A DNA stretch of 64,000 bases, from assembly GCA_035626395.1 (NCBI GenBank), contig DASPNR010000002.1, forward strand, positions 312,501-376,500. Direction: 5' to 3'. Source of the DNA: Candidatus Limnocylindrales bacterium (lineage in GTDB: Bacteria > Desulfobacterota > Binatia > UBA1149 > CAITLU01). Within the stretch, counting starts at the first letter, position 1. Each line of letters opens with the position of its first letter. Below, piece by piece: positions 54,648-62,898 of the stretch. Made by a program: the position numbers and the translations under genes. The notes under the pieces were generated by a model. It was not told where the DNA came from. It made no database searches and worked only from the letters and a program-made list of their open reading frames with translations.

Positions 54648-55931
54648 TCAGTCGTCGTCGGGCGCGATCTCCTCGAGTTCGCGTCCCGCCGTCTCCGGCA
54701 CCAGGGTCAGGAGCAGCAGCGGCGCCGCCAGCGAGCACCACGCCATCGCGGTGATGGCGGCCGAGTGGCTGCCCAGCGCGTCGTAAAGCAGGCCCTCGGC
54801 GGCCAGGCCCGCTGCGATCGCCACCGTGGCGACGATGCTGCGCGCGGCCGAGGCGGTGGAGCGATAGGAGGTCGGAAACAGCTCGCTGCCGAGGGCCGCG
54901 AACAGCACGTCGATGCCGAACTGGGTGAAGATGACCATGATCCAGAACATCGGCAGCACGTAGCCCGCCGTGTTGTAGAGGCCGACGATGCCGATGGCAT
55001 TGATGACGATGGCAGCCGACAGCACCGGACGGCGCCCGAAGCGATCGCTGGCGCGCCCGCACAGCAAGCCGCCGGTGATGGCCAGCAGCCCGCCGAGCAG
55101 GAACAGCATGCTGACGTTGGCGGGTGTGTAGCCGTGGATCTCCTGCAGGTACTTGGACTGGAACTGCAGGGCGCTGCCGACGGCGAACGAGACGGGGATC
55201 AGCGCCATGGCCAGGCCCAGCAGGCGCCAGGGGTAGCGCGTCAGCAGCTTGCGCAACGGGTCGAGCATCAGTGTGGGCACCTCGGCCGCCGCGCGCCGCC
55301 GCGCCTGCTCGGTGAACCGGTGCGTCTCTTCGAGCGTGCGGCGAAACCACACGATGAGCAGCAGCGGCAAGGCGCCGATGAAGTAGAGCGCGCGCCAGCC
55401 GTACGGCAGCACGTCGACCTGCGAGAACACGAGAGCGGCTACGCCGTGGCCGAACGCGCCGAAGGCGACCATCAGACCGATGCCCCAGCCTCGGGCATGG
55501 GAGTCGAGCTCCTCGGTCACGACGACGATGGCCAGCATCTCCTCGGAGTAGATGAACATGCGCGCCAGGAACTGCAGGACGGCGAACTCCACCGGGGTGC
55601 GGCAGAACGCGGTCAGGAACGTGCAGATGGTGAAGCCGAGCAGCGTCACCAGCAGCAGGCGCCGCCGCCCGATGCGGTCGGCCAGAATGTTCAGCGCCAG
55701 CGCCGGCAGCACGCCCAGGCGCACGATGCCGGTCAGATTGCCCAGACCGCTCTCGGTGACATCGAGCCCCTGCTGAATCTGCGGCAGCGCCAGACCCAGC
55801 AGGCCAAGGTCATACGAATTGACGAGATAGGTAAGACCGAGGGCGCCGAGCACCTTCCACTGCCGCTGCGTGACGCCCTCGGGCGTGCGGGAGTAGAAGA
55901 ACAGCCACGACCACCACGGCTTGGCCGCCAC
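54648..55931 (-). CDS. Major facilitator superfamily transporter
   Basis: A 427-residue MFS permease with about 12 transmembrane helices. Loop motifs are ADRIGRRRLLLVT after helix 2 and GRASDRFGRRPVLSAAI after helix 8, and a long central loop (RFTEQARRRAAAEVPTLM) splits the halves. It resembles the metabolite:H+ symporter (MHS-like/sugar-porter) branch; the substrate is unknown. The GTG at 55931 abuts the ilvD stop without a gap, so it is likely in the ilvD transcript. Confidence 0.88.
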   Translation of the reverse strand: MAAKPWWSWLFFYSRTPEGVTQRQWKVLGALGLTYLVNSYDLGLLGLALPQIQQGLDVTESGLGNLTGIVRLGVLPALALNILADRIGRRRLLLVTLLGFTICTFLTAFCRTPVEFAVLQFLARMFIYSEEMLAIVVVTEELDSHARGWGIGLMVAFGAFGHGVAALVFSQVDVLPYGWRALYFIGALPLLLIVWFRRTLEETHRFTEQARRRAAAEVPTLMLDPLRKLLTRYPWRLLGLAMALIPVSFAVGSALQFQSKYLQEIHGYTPANVSMLFLLGGLLAITGGLLCGRASDRFGRRPVLSAAIVINAIGIVGLYNTAGYVLPMFWIMVIFTQFGIDVLFAALGSELFPTSYRSTASAARSIVATVAIAAGLAAEGLLYDALGSHSAAITAMAWCSLAAPLLLLTLVPETAGRELEEIAPDDD

Positions 55932-57626
55932 TCAGCACGTCACCGCGCCGAGCGACGCGCTCGACACCAGCTTGGCGTACTTGGCCAGCACTCCGGTGCG
56001 GTAACGCGGCTCGGGAGCCTTCCACTGTGCGCGGCGGCGAGCCAGCTCCTCCTCGTCCACGTGCAGCTCGAGCAGATCCTTCTGCCCGTCGATCGTGATC
56101 ATGTCGCCGTCCTGCACCAGCGCGATGGTGCCGCCGACGGCGGCCTCGGGCGCCACGTGCCCGACGACCAGACCGTAGGTGCCGCCCGAGAAGCGGCCGT
56201 CGGTGATCAGGCCGACCGAGTCGCCGAGGCCCTTGCCGATGATGGCCGAGGTCGGCGAGAGCATTTCGCGCATGCCCGGGCCGCCCTTGGGCCCCTCGTA
56301 GCGGATCACGACGACGTCTCCCTTGACGATGCGGTCGTTGAGGATGGCGCGCATGGCGTCCTCCTCCGAATCGAAAACGCGCGCAGGCCCGGTGATCTTG
56401 CTGCTCTTGAGACCACTGATCTTGGCCACCGCGCCTTCGGTGGCCAGATTGCCGCGCAGGATCGCCAGGTGCCCGTCCTTGTAGATCGGGTCGTCGAACG
56501 GACGCACCACGTCCTGGCCCGAGGGCGGATCGGCGGGCACGTGCTCGAGGTTCTCGGCGATCGTCCTTCCCGTCACCGTCGGGCAGTCGCCATGGATGAG
56601 GCCGCGCGCGAGCAGCATCTTCATGATCAGCGGAATGCCGCCGACGCGGTGCAGGTCGACGGCGACATAGCGGCCCGACGGCTTCAGATCGGCGATGACC
56701 GGGACCTTGCGACGGATGCGCTCGAAATCCTCGAGCGTCAGGTCGACCTCGGCGGCATGCGCGATCGCGAGCAGGTGCAGGACCGCGTTGGTCGAGCCGC
56801 CGACGGCGAAGTTGACGGCGATGGCGTTCTCGAAGGCCTTCTTCGTCAGGATGCGGCGCGACGTCACGTTGGCGCGAATCATCTCGACCAGCGCACGCCC
56901 GCTCTCGTAGGCGCTCTCGGCCTTCTCCGCATCCTCGGCCGCCATGGTGGAGGACCCCGGCAGGCTCATGCCCATCGCCTCGAAGGCGCTGCTCATGGTG
57001 TTGGCGGTGTACATGCCACCGCAGGCGCCCTTGCCGGGAATGGCGGCGCGCTCGACGGCGCAGAAATCCTCGTGCGAGATCCGTCCGGCATCGTACTCGC
57101 CGACGGCCTCGAACACGCTGACCACCGTCAGGTCCCTGCCGTTGAGATGGCCCGGCTTGATCGTGCCGCCGTAGACGAACACGGCGGGGATGTCGAGACG
57201 GGCCATGGCGATCATCGCGCCCGGCATGTTCTTGTCGCAGCCGCCGATGGCCAGGATGCCGTCCATCATCTGGCCGCGGCAGACGGTCTCGATCGAATCG
57301 GCGATGACCTCGCGGCTGACCAGGGAGCACTTCATGCCCTCGGTGCCCATGGAGATGCCGTCGCTGATCGTGATGGTGCCGAAGGTCTGCGGCATCGCCC
57401 CGCTCTCGCGCAGGCCGCGCGCCGCCTCGACGGCCAGCTCGCCGATGCCGGCGTTGCAGGGCGTGATGTCGCTGTGGGCGTTGGAGATGCCGACGATGGG
57501 CTTGCCGAAGTCCTCGTCGCGAAACCCGACCGCGCGAAGCATCGAGCGGTTGGGTGCGCGCTCGGTGCCCTCGGTGATGTGGTGGCTGTTGCGGTTCAGT
57601 CCGGTGGTCTGCGTCGATTGCGACAT
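55932..57626 (-). CDS. ilvD: Dihydroxy-acid dehydratase
   Basis: A 564-residue iron-sulfur dehydratase converting 2,3-dihydroxy-3-methylbutanoate and -pentanoate to 2-oxo acids in valine/isoleucine synthesis. The cluster cysteines are in [21 protein letters not shown] and the region CNAGIGEL. Length is normal. ATG 57626 is preceded by GGAGAG; a longer frame to 57653 is less typical. No other ilv gene is in the window and no leader peptide with branched-chain codon runs lies in the 75-base gap upstream. Confidence 0.95.
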   Translation of the reverse strand: MSQSTQTTGLNRNSHHITEGTERAPNRSMLRAVGFRDEDFGKPIVGISNAHSDITPCNAGIGELAVEAARGLRESGAMPQTFGTITISDGISMGTEGMKCSLVSREVIADSIETVCRGQMMDGILAIGGCDKNMPGAMIAMARLDIPAVFVYGGTIKPGHLNGRDLTVVSVFEAVGEYDAGRISHEDFCAVERAAIPGKGACGGMYTANTMSSAFEAMGMSLPGSSTMAAEDAEKAESAYESGRALVEMIRANVTSRRILTKKAFENAIAVNFAVGGSTNAVLHLLAIAHAAEVDLTLEDFERIRRKVPVIADLKPSGRYVAVDLHRVGGIPLIMKMLLARGLIHGDCPTVTGRTIAENLEHVPADPPSGQDVVRPFDDPIYKDGHLAILRGNLATEGAVAKISGLKSSKITGPARVFDSEEDAMRAILNDRIVKGDVVVIRYEGPKGGPGMREMLSPTSAIIGKGLGDSVGLITDGRFSGGTYGLVVGHVAPEAAVGGTIALVQDGDMITIDGQKDLLELHVDEEELARRRAQWKAPEPRYRTGVLAKYAKLVSSASLGAVTC

Positions 57627-57701
57627 CGGCCGTGCTCTCCGGCACGGCAGCATACCCGAAAAGAATGACGGGGCGAGCGAGGCGCGCCGCTCCGCCGCTC
57701 T

Positions 57702-60245
57702 TCAGTCGGGAGGCATCGTCGTCGTCGTCGACGTGGTGGTTGAGATTTCGGCGCCGGCGGCCGATCCCTCGCAGTTCAGCTCGACCGGCTGCCCGACGGC
57801 GGCCTTGAGAATGGCCAGGGCGTCGCTGGCCGTGATGCTGCCGCTGCTGTTGACGTCGCAGACCGACAGCTCGCACTGGCCGCTGCCCACTGCCGTCTTC
57901 AGCGCCGCCAGCGAATCGCTGGCCTGGACGATACCGTTGCCCGTGGCGTCACCGCACACCGTCTCTGGCATGGTCGTGGTCGTCGTGACCGGGCACTGCG
58001 GCAGGCCGCTCGGCTCCTTGACGCAGCCCATGCCGACCTCGCAGCTGTTGATGGTGCACTCGTTGCCGTCTTCGCACGCGGCGTCGTCGGTGGCGTGATC
58101 GCAGCTGTCGCTCGTCTCGTTGCACGTGTCGGTCGTGCAGGCGAAACCGTCGCTGCAGTTGCGCGTTGCCGGCTGCGCCGGAATGCACCCGAGCGTGGCC
58201 GAGCAGAGCTCGTCGCCGTTGCAGAACGTGGTGTCCGCGCACATCGCGTGCACCGGCGTATTGGTGCACGCACCGAGCTGCATGCTGCAGGCGTCCGTCG
58301 TGCACGCGATGCTGTCGTTGCAGTTCGGCGCCGTCCCCTCGACGCAGCCGCTTTCGAGGTCACACACCTCGGTGCCGTCGCAGAAGTTGCCGTCGCTGCA
58401 CGAGCCGTTGTTCGGGGTGTGCACGCAGACGGTGCCCTGGCACGTGTCGACGGTGCAGCTGACTTCGTCGCTGCAGTCGGTGACGTGCGTGCAGGTCGCG
58501 TTCTGGACGTCGCACGTGTCGACGGTGCACTCGCTGCCGTCACTGCAAAGCGGATTGGCGGGATAGCCGCCGACTGTCTGGGCGACGCAGCCGGCGAGCT
58601 GGCAGTCGGCCGTGCAGGCATCGTTCGGCGCCGTGTTGCCGTCATCGCAAGTCTCGCCCTGGTCGATCTCGCTGTTGCCGCACACCGGGCAGCCGAGCAG
58701 GTTCGCATTCACCTGCAGGACCGGCGCCGGAGTGATCGTGCCGTTGCGCACCGGCGGCTTGGCCGCATCACGGTAGATGAGGACGTTCTCGCCCGCGGTG
58801 GCGCCCGTGCGCGCCAACAGGAAGCTGCCTGCGTCCAGGCGCATGCTCTCGCGTGCGATCAGCGTGTTGACGCCATCCTGCGAGTTGTTGTTGTAGTTGG
58901 CGGTAGAGGTGAAGTGGATGCGGCAGGCTTCCAGCTCGACCTCCGCCGATATGCGGTTGGCGGTGAGCGTGCCGCTGACGGTCATGTCGCCGCTGCTGCG
59001 CGCCGAGAAGAAGCCACCGAAGCCGCCCTGGCGGCCGATCAGGCTGATGGCCCCTGCCAGCGTCATGTCTTCGCCGGAATTGATCTCGCCGATCCCTACG
59101 TTGCCGCCGTCCACGCTGAGCAGAGAGGTCGCCGACGCGTTGACGATGCCGTCCGCACTGACGTCGACGAAGCCGCCGTCACCGCTGAGCCCGTCCGACA
59201 GCGCCTCCAGCGTCCCGTGCACGGTGGCGTCGCCGCCCGCGTTCAGTGCGACCTCGCCACCGTAGCCGTCAGGGACCGATCCGCGCGAGACGAGGCTGAC
59301 GAACTGGCCGACGACGATGTCGCGGCCCGCAAAGAGCAGGTGATCGCCGCCGTCGCCCGCAAAGTTGGTGACGTCCGTGTGGCCTTCCGACAAGAGGACG
59401 ACGCGGTCGGCCCCGGAGCCACCGGAGAGCACGATGTCGCGCCCGGCCGTCATGTCGGTGAAGCCGCCGCTGCCGCTGCCGCCGATCGAGCTGACGGTGA
59501 TATCGGCGTCGATGAGAATGTCGCGGCCGGCATTCATGGTGATCTCGCCGCCGTCGAAGTCGCCGCCGGTGGCGCTGACCGCGGTCCCGATGTCGATGTC
59601 CGTGCCGGCCGTGACGTTGAATTCTCCGCCATAGGCGAAAATGCCGCTGTCGACCTTGACGGCTCCGGTGACGTTGACGGCGCCGATGTAGGAACGGACC
59701 GTGACGCGCCCGCCGTCCGACTCGGCCTGGCTGCCGCTGAGGTCGATGCTGGAGGCAAGGGCGAGATCGCCGGTCGCGTTCAGGAAAAGATCGCCGGGAG
59801 TGACGGTCTTGCCCGTCACGGGTGCCGTCACGCTCAGGTTGCCGCTGCCCACCGAGCACGTTCCCGCCCCGCACTCGGCGTGCTGCAGGCACGGCATGGC
59901 GACGTTGTTGGAGCAGGCGCGGCGGGCGGTAACCGTGCCGCGAAAGCCGACGCCGCCCGCCTGAAGATTGATGCCCTTGCCGCCGACGGTGGTCGTGCCG
60001 GCCAGCACGGTGCCGATGTCGGCGCCGAAATCGAGCTGGCCATTGCCCGTCACCACGAGCTCGCGCACGCCAAAATCCAGGGTCGCATTGTCGACGACGA
60101 TGACGCGGTCGGTGACCACGCAGGGATTGGCCGCGGGCGCGCAGACGTCGTCGGCGTGGTCGGCGGTGATGACGGCGAATGCGACGCGCGCGGAAGCGGC
60201 CGCGATCAGGGCCGCGGTGGGAAGGGTGAACCGAAGCAGATGCAT
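57702..60245 (-). CDS. Large secreted beta-helix/Cys-rich protein with dockerin-like C-terminus
   Basis: An 847-residue secreted protein with a signal peptide ending RVAFA (about residue 24). The middle (about 30-480) is a repetitive beta-rich region with many DGGxVTV, AGRDIxxx and SxGD motifs, like filamentous-haemagglutinin/beta-helix domains. A DUF4215-type motif (CGNSEIDQGETCDDGNTAPNDAC) follows, then a chain of Cys pairs (CTVDTC, CTTDAC, CNGDELC, CTTDTC, CTINSC) common in Myxococcus Cys-rich repeats. The C-terminus is TTTTTMPETVCGD plus a dockerin-like pair (ASDSLAALKTAVG, ASDALAILKAAVG). It is probably a surface protein; its ligand is unknown. Confidence 0.78.
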   Translation of the reverse strand: MHLLRFTLPTAALIAAASARVAFAVITADHADDVCAPAANPCVVTDRVIVVDNATLDFGVRELVVTGNGQLDFGADIGTVLAGTTTVGGKGINLQAGGVGFRGTVTARRACSNNVAMPCLQHAECGAGTCSVGSGNLSVTAPVTGKTVTPGDLFLNATGDLALASSIDLSGSQAESDGGRVTVRSYIGAVNVTGAVKVDSGIFAYGGEFNVTAGTDIDIGTAVSATGGDFDGGEITMNAGRDILIDADITVSSIGGSGSGGFTDMTAGRDIVLSGGSGADRVVLLSEGHTDVTNFAGDGGDHLLFAGRDIVVGQFVSLVSRGSVPDGYGGEVALNAGGDATVHGTLEALSDGLSGDGGFVDVSADGIVNASATSLLSVDGGNVGIGEINSGEDMTLAGAISLIGRQGGFGGFFSARSSGDMTVSGTLTANRISAEVELEACRIHFTSTANYNNNSQDGVNTLIARESMRLDAGSFLLARTGATAGENVLIYRDAAKPPVRNGTITPAPVLQVNANLLGCPVCGNSEIDQGETCDDGNTAPNDACTADCQLAGCVAQTVGGYPANPLCSDGSECTVDTCDVQNATCTHVTDCSDEVSCTVDTCQGTVCVHTPNNGSCSDGNFCDGTEVCDLESGCVEGTAPNCNDSIACTTDACSMQLGACTNTPVHAMCADTTFCNGDELCSATLGCIPAQPATRNCSDGFACTTDTCNETSDSCDHATDDAACEDGNECTINSCEVGMGCVKEPSGLPQCPVTTTTTMPETVCGDATGNGIVQASDSLAALKTAVGSGQCELSVCDVNSSGSITASDALAILKAAVGQPVELNCEGSAAGAEISTTTSTTTTMPPD

Positions 60246-60252
60246 TCCGGGA

Positions 60253-60630
60253 TCAGCTCGCTGGCGCCGAAGCCTGCTGCTCGGCTGCCTCCGTGGTCTG
60301 GATGACCTGGTGAATCTCGAGAACGTTCGGGCCGGCGAACATCTCGGCCGGCGGGCGGTTGGAATGGGCTATGCGGAAGCTTTCGCTCTGGGTCCAGGCC
60401 CAGAACGCTTCCTCCGACTCCCAGTATGTCTGCACCAGGTAGTAGCCCTGCTCGGAGGATTCCTTCCAGCCGCCGGTGGCATGATCGAAGCGCCGCTGCA
60501 CGGGCTTCAGGATCAGGTTCTTGATGAAGCCCGGCGAGCGGTCGATCAGGTGAGCGCGCTTGCGAAACCGATCCTCGAAGTCGGCCTCATGGCCCGCAGC
60601 GACAGGGATTCGGTTGGTCACGACAAACAT
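60253..60630 (-). CDS. Antibiotic biosynthesis monooxygenase (ABM)/HmoB-like protein
   Basis: A 125-residue ABM-fold protein (MFVVTNRIPVAAGHEADFEDRFRKRAHLI, GYYLVQTYWESEEAFWAWTQSESFR). Such ferredoxin-like dimers include haem-degrading monooxygenases and quinol/antibiotic monooxygenases. The conserved Asn-Arg/His set for haem degradation is not clear, so the function is open. GAGGTGA lies before ATG 60630; GTG 60639 is possible. It lies seven bases upstream of the large secreted protein start on the same strand. Confidence 0.8.
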   Translation of the reverse strand: MFVVTNRIPVAAGHEADFEDRFRKRAHLIDRSPGFIKNLILKPVQRRFDHATGGWKESSEQGYYLVQTYWESEEAFWAWTQSESFRIAHSNRPPAEMFAGPNVLEIHQVIQTTEAAEQQASAPAS

Positions 60631-60718
60631 GCGTCTCACCTCGCTCGTGGATTACGGACCCGGCGAGACTAACGACGAATGCCCCGGCGCACAACGCGCT
60701 TTCTCCCATTGTTTCGCG

Positions 60719-61807
60719 CTATCTTCGTGCCGTCGCGGCGCGTCTTGCCGTCTCCCCTTGCGCGCCCAGCGACAGCGCCAGCTCCTCGAGCAGAGCGGCC
60801 GTCTCCTCCCACCCGATGCAGGCGTCGGTGATGGACACGCCGTAGGAGAGCCTGCCGGAGACCTTCCAGTCCTGGCGCCCGGGGAACAGGTTGCTTTCCA
60901 GCAGCAGTCCCATCACGCGGCCCTCGCCCCCTTGCATCGTGGCGAGGACGTCGCGCGCAACCGCGGTCTGCCGCGCCGGGTCCTTGCTCGAGTTGCCGTG
61001 CGAGCAGTCCACCATCACCGGCCGAGCCACGCCCTCGGATGCCACCAGATCGGCAGCGGCCGCGATGTCGGCGGCCGAGTAGTTGGTGCGTCCGCCGCCG
61101 CCGCGCAGGACGATGTGGCGGTCGCGATTGCCGCGCGTCTTCATCACTGCGGTGACGCCGTCGGCGTTGATGCCGAGGAAGCTGTGGGGATGGCGCGCCG
61201 AGATCATGGCGTTGAGCGCGACGTCGAGGCCGCCGTCGGTGCCGTTCTTGAATCCGACGGGCATCGAAAGGCCGCTGGCGATCTCGCGGTGCGTCTGGCT
61301 TTCGGTGGTCCGCGCGCCGATGGCCGCCCACGAGACCACGTCGGCAACGTACTGCGGTGTGACCGGATCGAGCACTTCGGTGCCGCACGGGACGCCGAGC
61401 TCGTTGATCTCCAGCAGCAGGCTGCGCGCGAGCTCCAGGCCCCGCTCGATGTCGCACGATCCGTCCAGATCCGGATCGTTGATCAGGCCCTTCCATCCAA
61501 CCGTGGTGCGCGGCTTTTCGAAGTAGGTCCGCATCACGATGAGCAGCTCATCACGCATGCGGTCGCGGATTGCGCCGAGCTTGGCGGCATATTCGAGCGC
61601 CGCTTCGGGATCGTGGATGGAGCACGGTCCCACCACGACCGCCAGGCGCCGGGCGTCACGGCCGTGAATGATGTCACGCAGCTCCTTGCGCGTGCGCGCG
61701 ACCACCTCGGCCGCCCGCTCGCTCAGCGGCAGCTCCTTCTTGAGGTCCCTTGGCGGGCGCAGTGGCTTGGTCCCGATCACGTTGATGTCTTCCAATGTCT
61801 CTTTCAT
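60719..61807 (-). CDS. aroG: 3-deoxy-7-phosphoheptulonate synthase (class I DAHP synthase)
   Basis: A 362-residue class I DAHP synthase that condenses phosphoenolpyruvate and erythrose 4-phosphate in the first step to Phe, Tyr and Trp. VVGPCSIHDPEAALEYA, RTYFEKPRTTVGWKGLINDPDLDGS, WAAIGARTTESQTHRE, SFLGINADG, VMVDCSHGNSSKDP and DACIGWE are all present. Allosteric specificity cannot be read. The ATG at 61807 lies 43 bases after an intrinsic-terminator-like hairpin and 116 after a leader ORF rich in Phe, Trp and Tyr codons, indicating attenuation control by aromatic amino acids. Confidence 0.96.
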   Translation of the reverse strand: MKETLEDINVIGTKPLRPPRDLKKELPLSERAAEVVARTRKELRDIIHGRDARRLAVVVGPCSIHDPEAALEYAAKLGAIRDRMRDELLIVMRTYFEKPRTTVGWKGLINDPDLDGSCDIERGLELARSLLLEINELGVPCGTEVLDPVTPQYVADVVSWAAIGARTTESQTHREIASGLSMPVGFKNGTDGGLDVALNAMISARHPHSFLGINADGVTAVMKTRGNRDRHIVLRGGGGRTNYSAADIAAAADLVASEGVARPVMVDCSHGNSSKDPARQTAVARDVLATMQGGEGRVMGLLLESNLFPGRQDWKVSGRLSYGVSITDACIGWEETAALLEELALSLGAQGETARRAATARR

Positions 61808-61849
61808 CGCCTGTCTCGCCTTCTCGTCCGTCGGCCGAGCCGCGAGCCG

Positions 61850-61886
61850 AAAAAGAAAAAGCCCCGGGAGGTCATCTCCCGGGGCT
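61850..61886 (-). terminator. Attenuator terminator upstream of aroG
   Basis: On the minus strand an 11-bp hairpin (arms AGCCCCGGGAG and CTCCCGGGGCT, five-base loop) is followed by TTTTTCTTTTT. It ends 43 bases before the aroG start and 36 bases after the leader ORF stop, so it can stop transcription before aroG. Its 5' arm (61876-61883, CCCGGGAG) can pair instead with CTCCCGGG in the leader coding region at 61941-61948. Confidence 0.85.
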
Positions 61887-61922
61887 CGTCTTCCGCGTCT
61901 CGCGGCAAGGATGCTTTGCCGT

Positions 61923-61997
61923 TTACGCGCAGGGGGTCGGCCCGGGAGCTCTCCAGAGGCTAAAGTACCAAAAGAAGATGGAGGTCTTCGGGTTCAT
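61923..61997 (-). CDS. Candidate aroG leader peptide (24 aa), aromatic-rich
   Basis: A 24-codon ORF encodes a peptide with Phe-Phe-Trp-Tyr-Phe at residues 8-12 and a second Trp at 15, so 6 of 24 residues are aromatic. The product is otherwise unremarkable and ends at TAA. A weak AGGCGA precedes the ATG by about six bases. It lies between a candidate promoter and the attenuator hairpin, upstream of aroG, exactly where a control peptide for ribosome-mediated attenuation is expected. Two small mutually exclusive hairpins (61903-61921 and 61893-61905) follow the stop. It could also be read inside a longer frame from 62141; the start at 61997 fits the promoter position. Confidence 0.72.
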   Translation of the reverse strand: MNPKTSIFFWYFSLWRAPGPTPCA

Positions 61998-62015
61998 GCG
62001 CGTTCGCCTGGCCGG

Positions 62016-62044
62016 ACCATAGCCGACGGTCCACGGGCCGGCAA
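62016..62044 (-). promoter_or_regulatory. Predicted sigma70-type promoter of the aroG leader
   Basis: On the minus strand TTGCCG (62039-62044) and TATGGT (62016-62021) are 17 bases apart, each matching four of six consensus positions. Transcription would begin about 12 bases before the leader ATG at 61997, giving a short 5' leader. Confidence 0.4.
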
Positions 62045-62190
62045 GCGCTCGTTGCGACATCGGAACGCGAATCAGCCCACCCGAAGGAGCAGGACGGAGC
62101 CGGACATCGAAGACGGCTCGGGAGTGCGACATAGCCTGCATCGCATCGAGCGAGTGTCGGATCCGCTTGGAAGGCGTATCCGTCGCTCGC

Positions 62191-62730
62191 TCAGCCGATG
62201 CCGAGCTTGCGGCGGCCTTCCTCCGAAATCATCTGCGGGTTCCAGGGCGGGTCCCACACGATGCCAACGTGCGCCTCGGCCACGCTCGGTATCGAGCGCA
62301 GCTTCTCCTCCGCATCGCCGGCAATCGACGTCCCCATTCCGCAACCGGTTGCGGTCAGGGTCATCTTGACGTCGACGCGGTATCTGCCTTCGCCGGCTTC
62401 GGTGATGCGGGTGTCGTAGACCAGACCGAGATCGACGATGTTGACGGGAATCTCGGGGTCGTAGCAGGTGCGCAGCGCGGCGGTGACGAGGTCCTCGATG
62501 GGCCCCTCCCCGCTGGCAAGCACGCGCGCTTCCTCGGGAACATCCTTGCCGAGTGCGTCGGCGTCCAGGCCTGCGATCCGGAACAGCCCTCCGTAGGCCG
62601 GCGCCTGCACCGTGAAGGATCCGCCGAGCGACTGCGTAACGTAGACCTCGGTGCCCTTGGCGAGCTCGATCCGATCGCCCATCGGGATGCGAACGGCTTG
62701 CGTGTCTCGCGTCAGATCCAATCGTTCCAT
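62191..62730 (-). CDS. sufT: SufT-like iron-sulfur assembly protein (DUF59)
   Basis: A 179-residue protein. The N-terminal part (about 1-75; RIPMGDRIELAKGTEVYVTQSLGGSFTVQ, GLDADALGKD) is the SufT-specific extension, followed by a DUF59/MIP18 domain with YDPEIPVNIVDLGLVYD and the TGCGMGTSIAGDAEEKL Cys motif. It assists iron-sulfur cluster maturation. AAAGGGAG lies upstream of ATG 62730. It is divergent from moaA across 168 bases, an enzyme that itself needs two [4Fe-4S] clusters. Confidence 0.9.
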   Translation of the reverse strand: MERLDLTRDTQAVRIPMGDRIELAKGTEVYVTQSLGGSFTVQAPAYGGLFRIAGLDADALGKDVPEEARVLASGEGPIEDLVTAALRTCYDPEIPVNIVDLGLVYDTRITEAGEGRYRVDVKMTLTATGCGMGTSIAGDAEEKLRSIPSVAEAHVGIVWDPPWNPQMISEEGRRKLGIG

Positions 62731-62898
62731 CGCGGCTCCCTTTGACGGGCCGGCGCGACGCGATGGCGACGCAGCGGCTCGCTCGTCTCTTCCGCCCCAT
62801 CCATAGACCCGCCCTCGCCGGCCGACAAGCCGCGCGTCGGCGTCCGCACGACCGGCCGGCGCAATGGACTCGCACGGCGGCCGTGACCATGATGCGCC

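Noticed and set aside
54765..57668. 967-codon plus-strand frame across the MFS and ilvD genes
   Set aside because: It is antisense to two genes with full family motifs, rich in His/Arg/Gly/Asp, and has no family motif of its own.
57627..57701. Branched-chain attenuator before ilvD
   Set aside because: Only 75 bases separate ilvD from the upstream gene and no Leu/Ile/Val-rich short frame or terminator hairpin is present.
58095..60305. 736-codon plus-strand frame antisense to the large Cys-rich protein
   Set aside because: Compositionally a mirror of the repeats, with no signal, helix or motif. The minus-strand frame has a signal peptide, Cys repeats and dockerin-like end.
61923..62141. A 72-residue gene on the minus strand covering the aroG leader
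   Set aside because: The first 48 codons lie upstream of or in the candidate promoter and have no family features. The aromatic run is at the end, so the 24-codon leader is the better reading.
62731..62898. Molybdenum-cofactor riboswitch upstream of moaA
   Set aside because: The 168 divergent bases show no recognisable conserved aptamer pattern that I could trace by eye.
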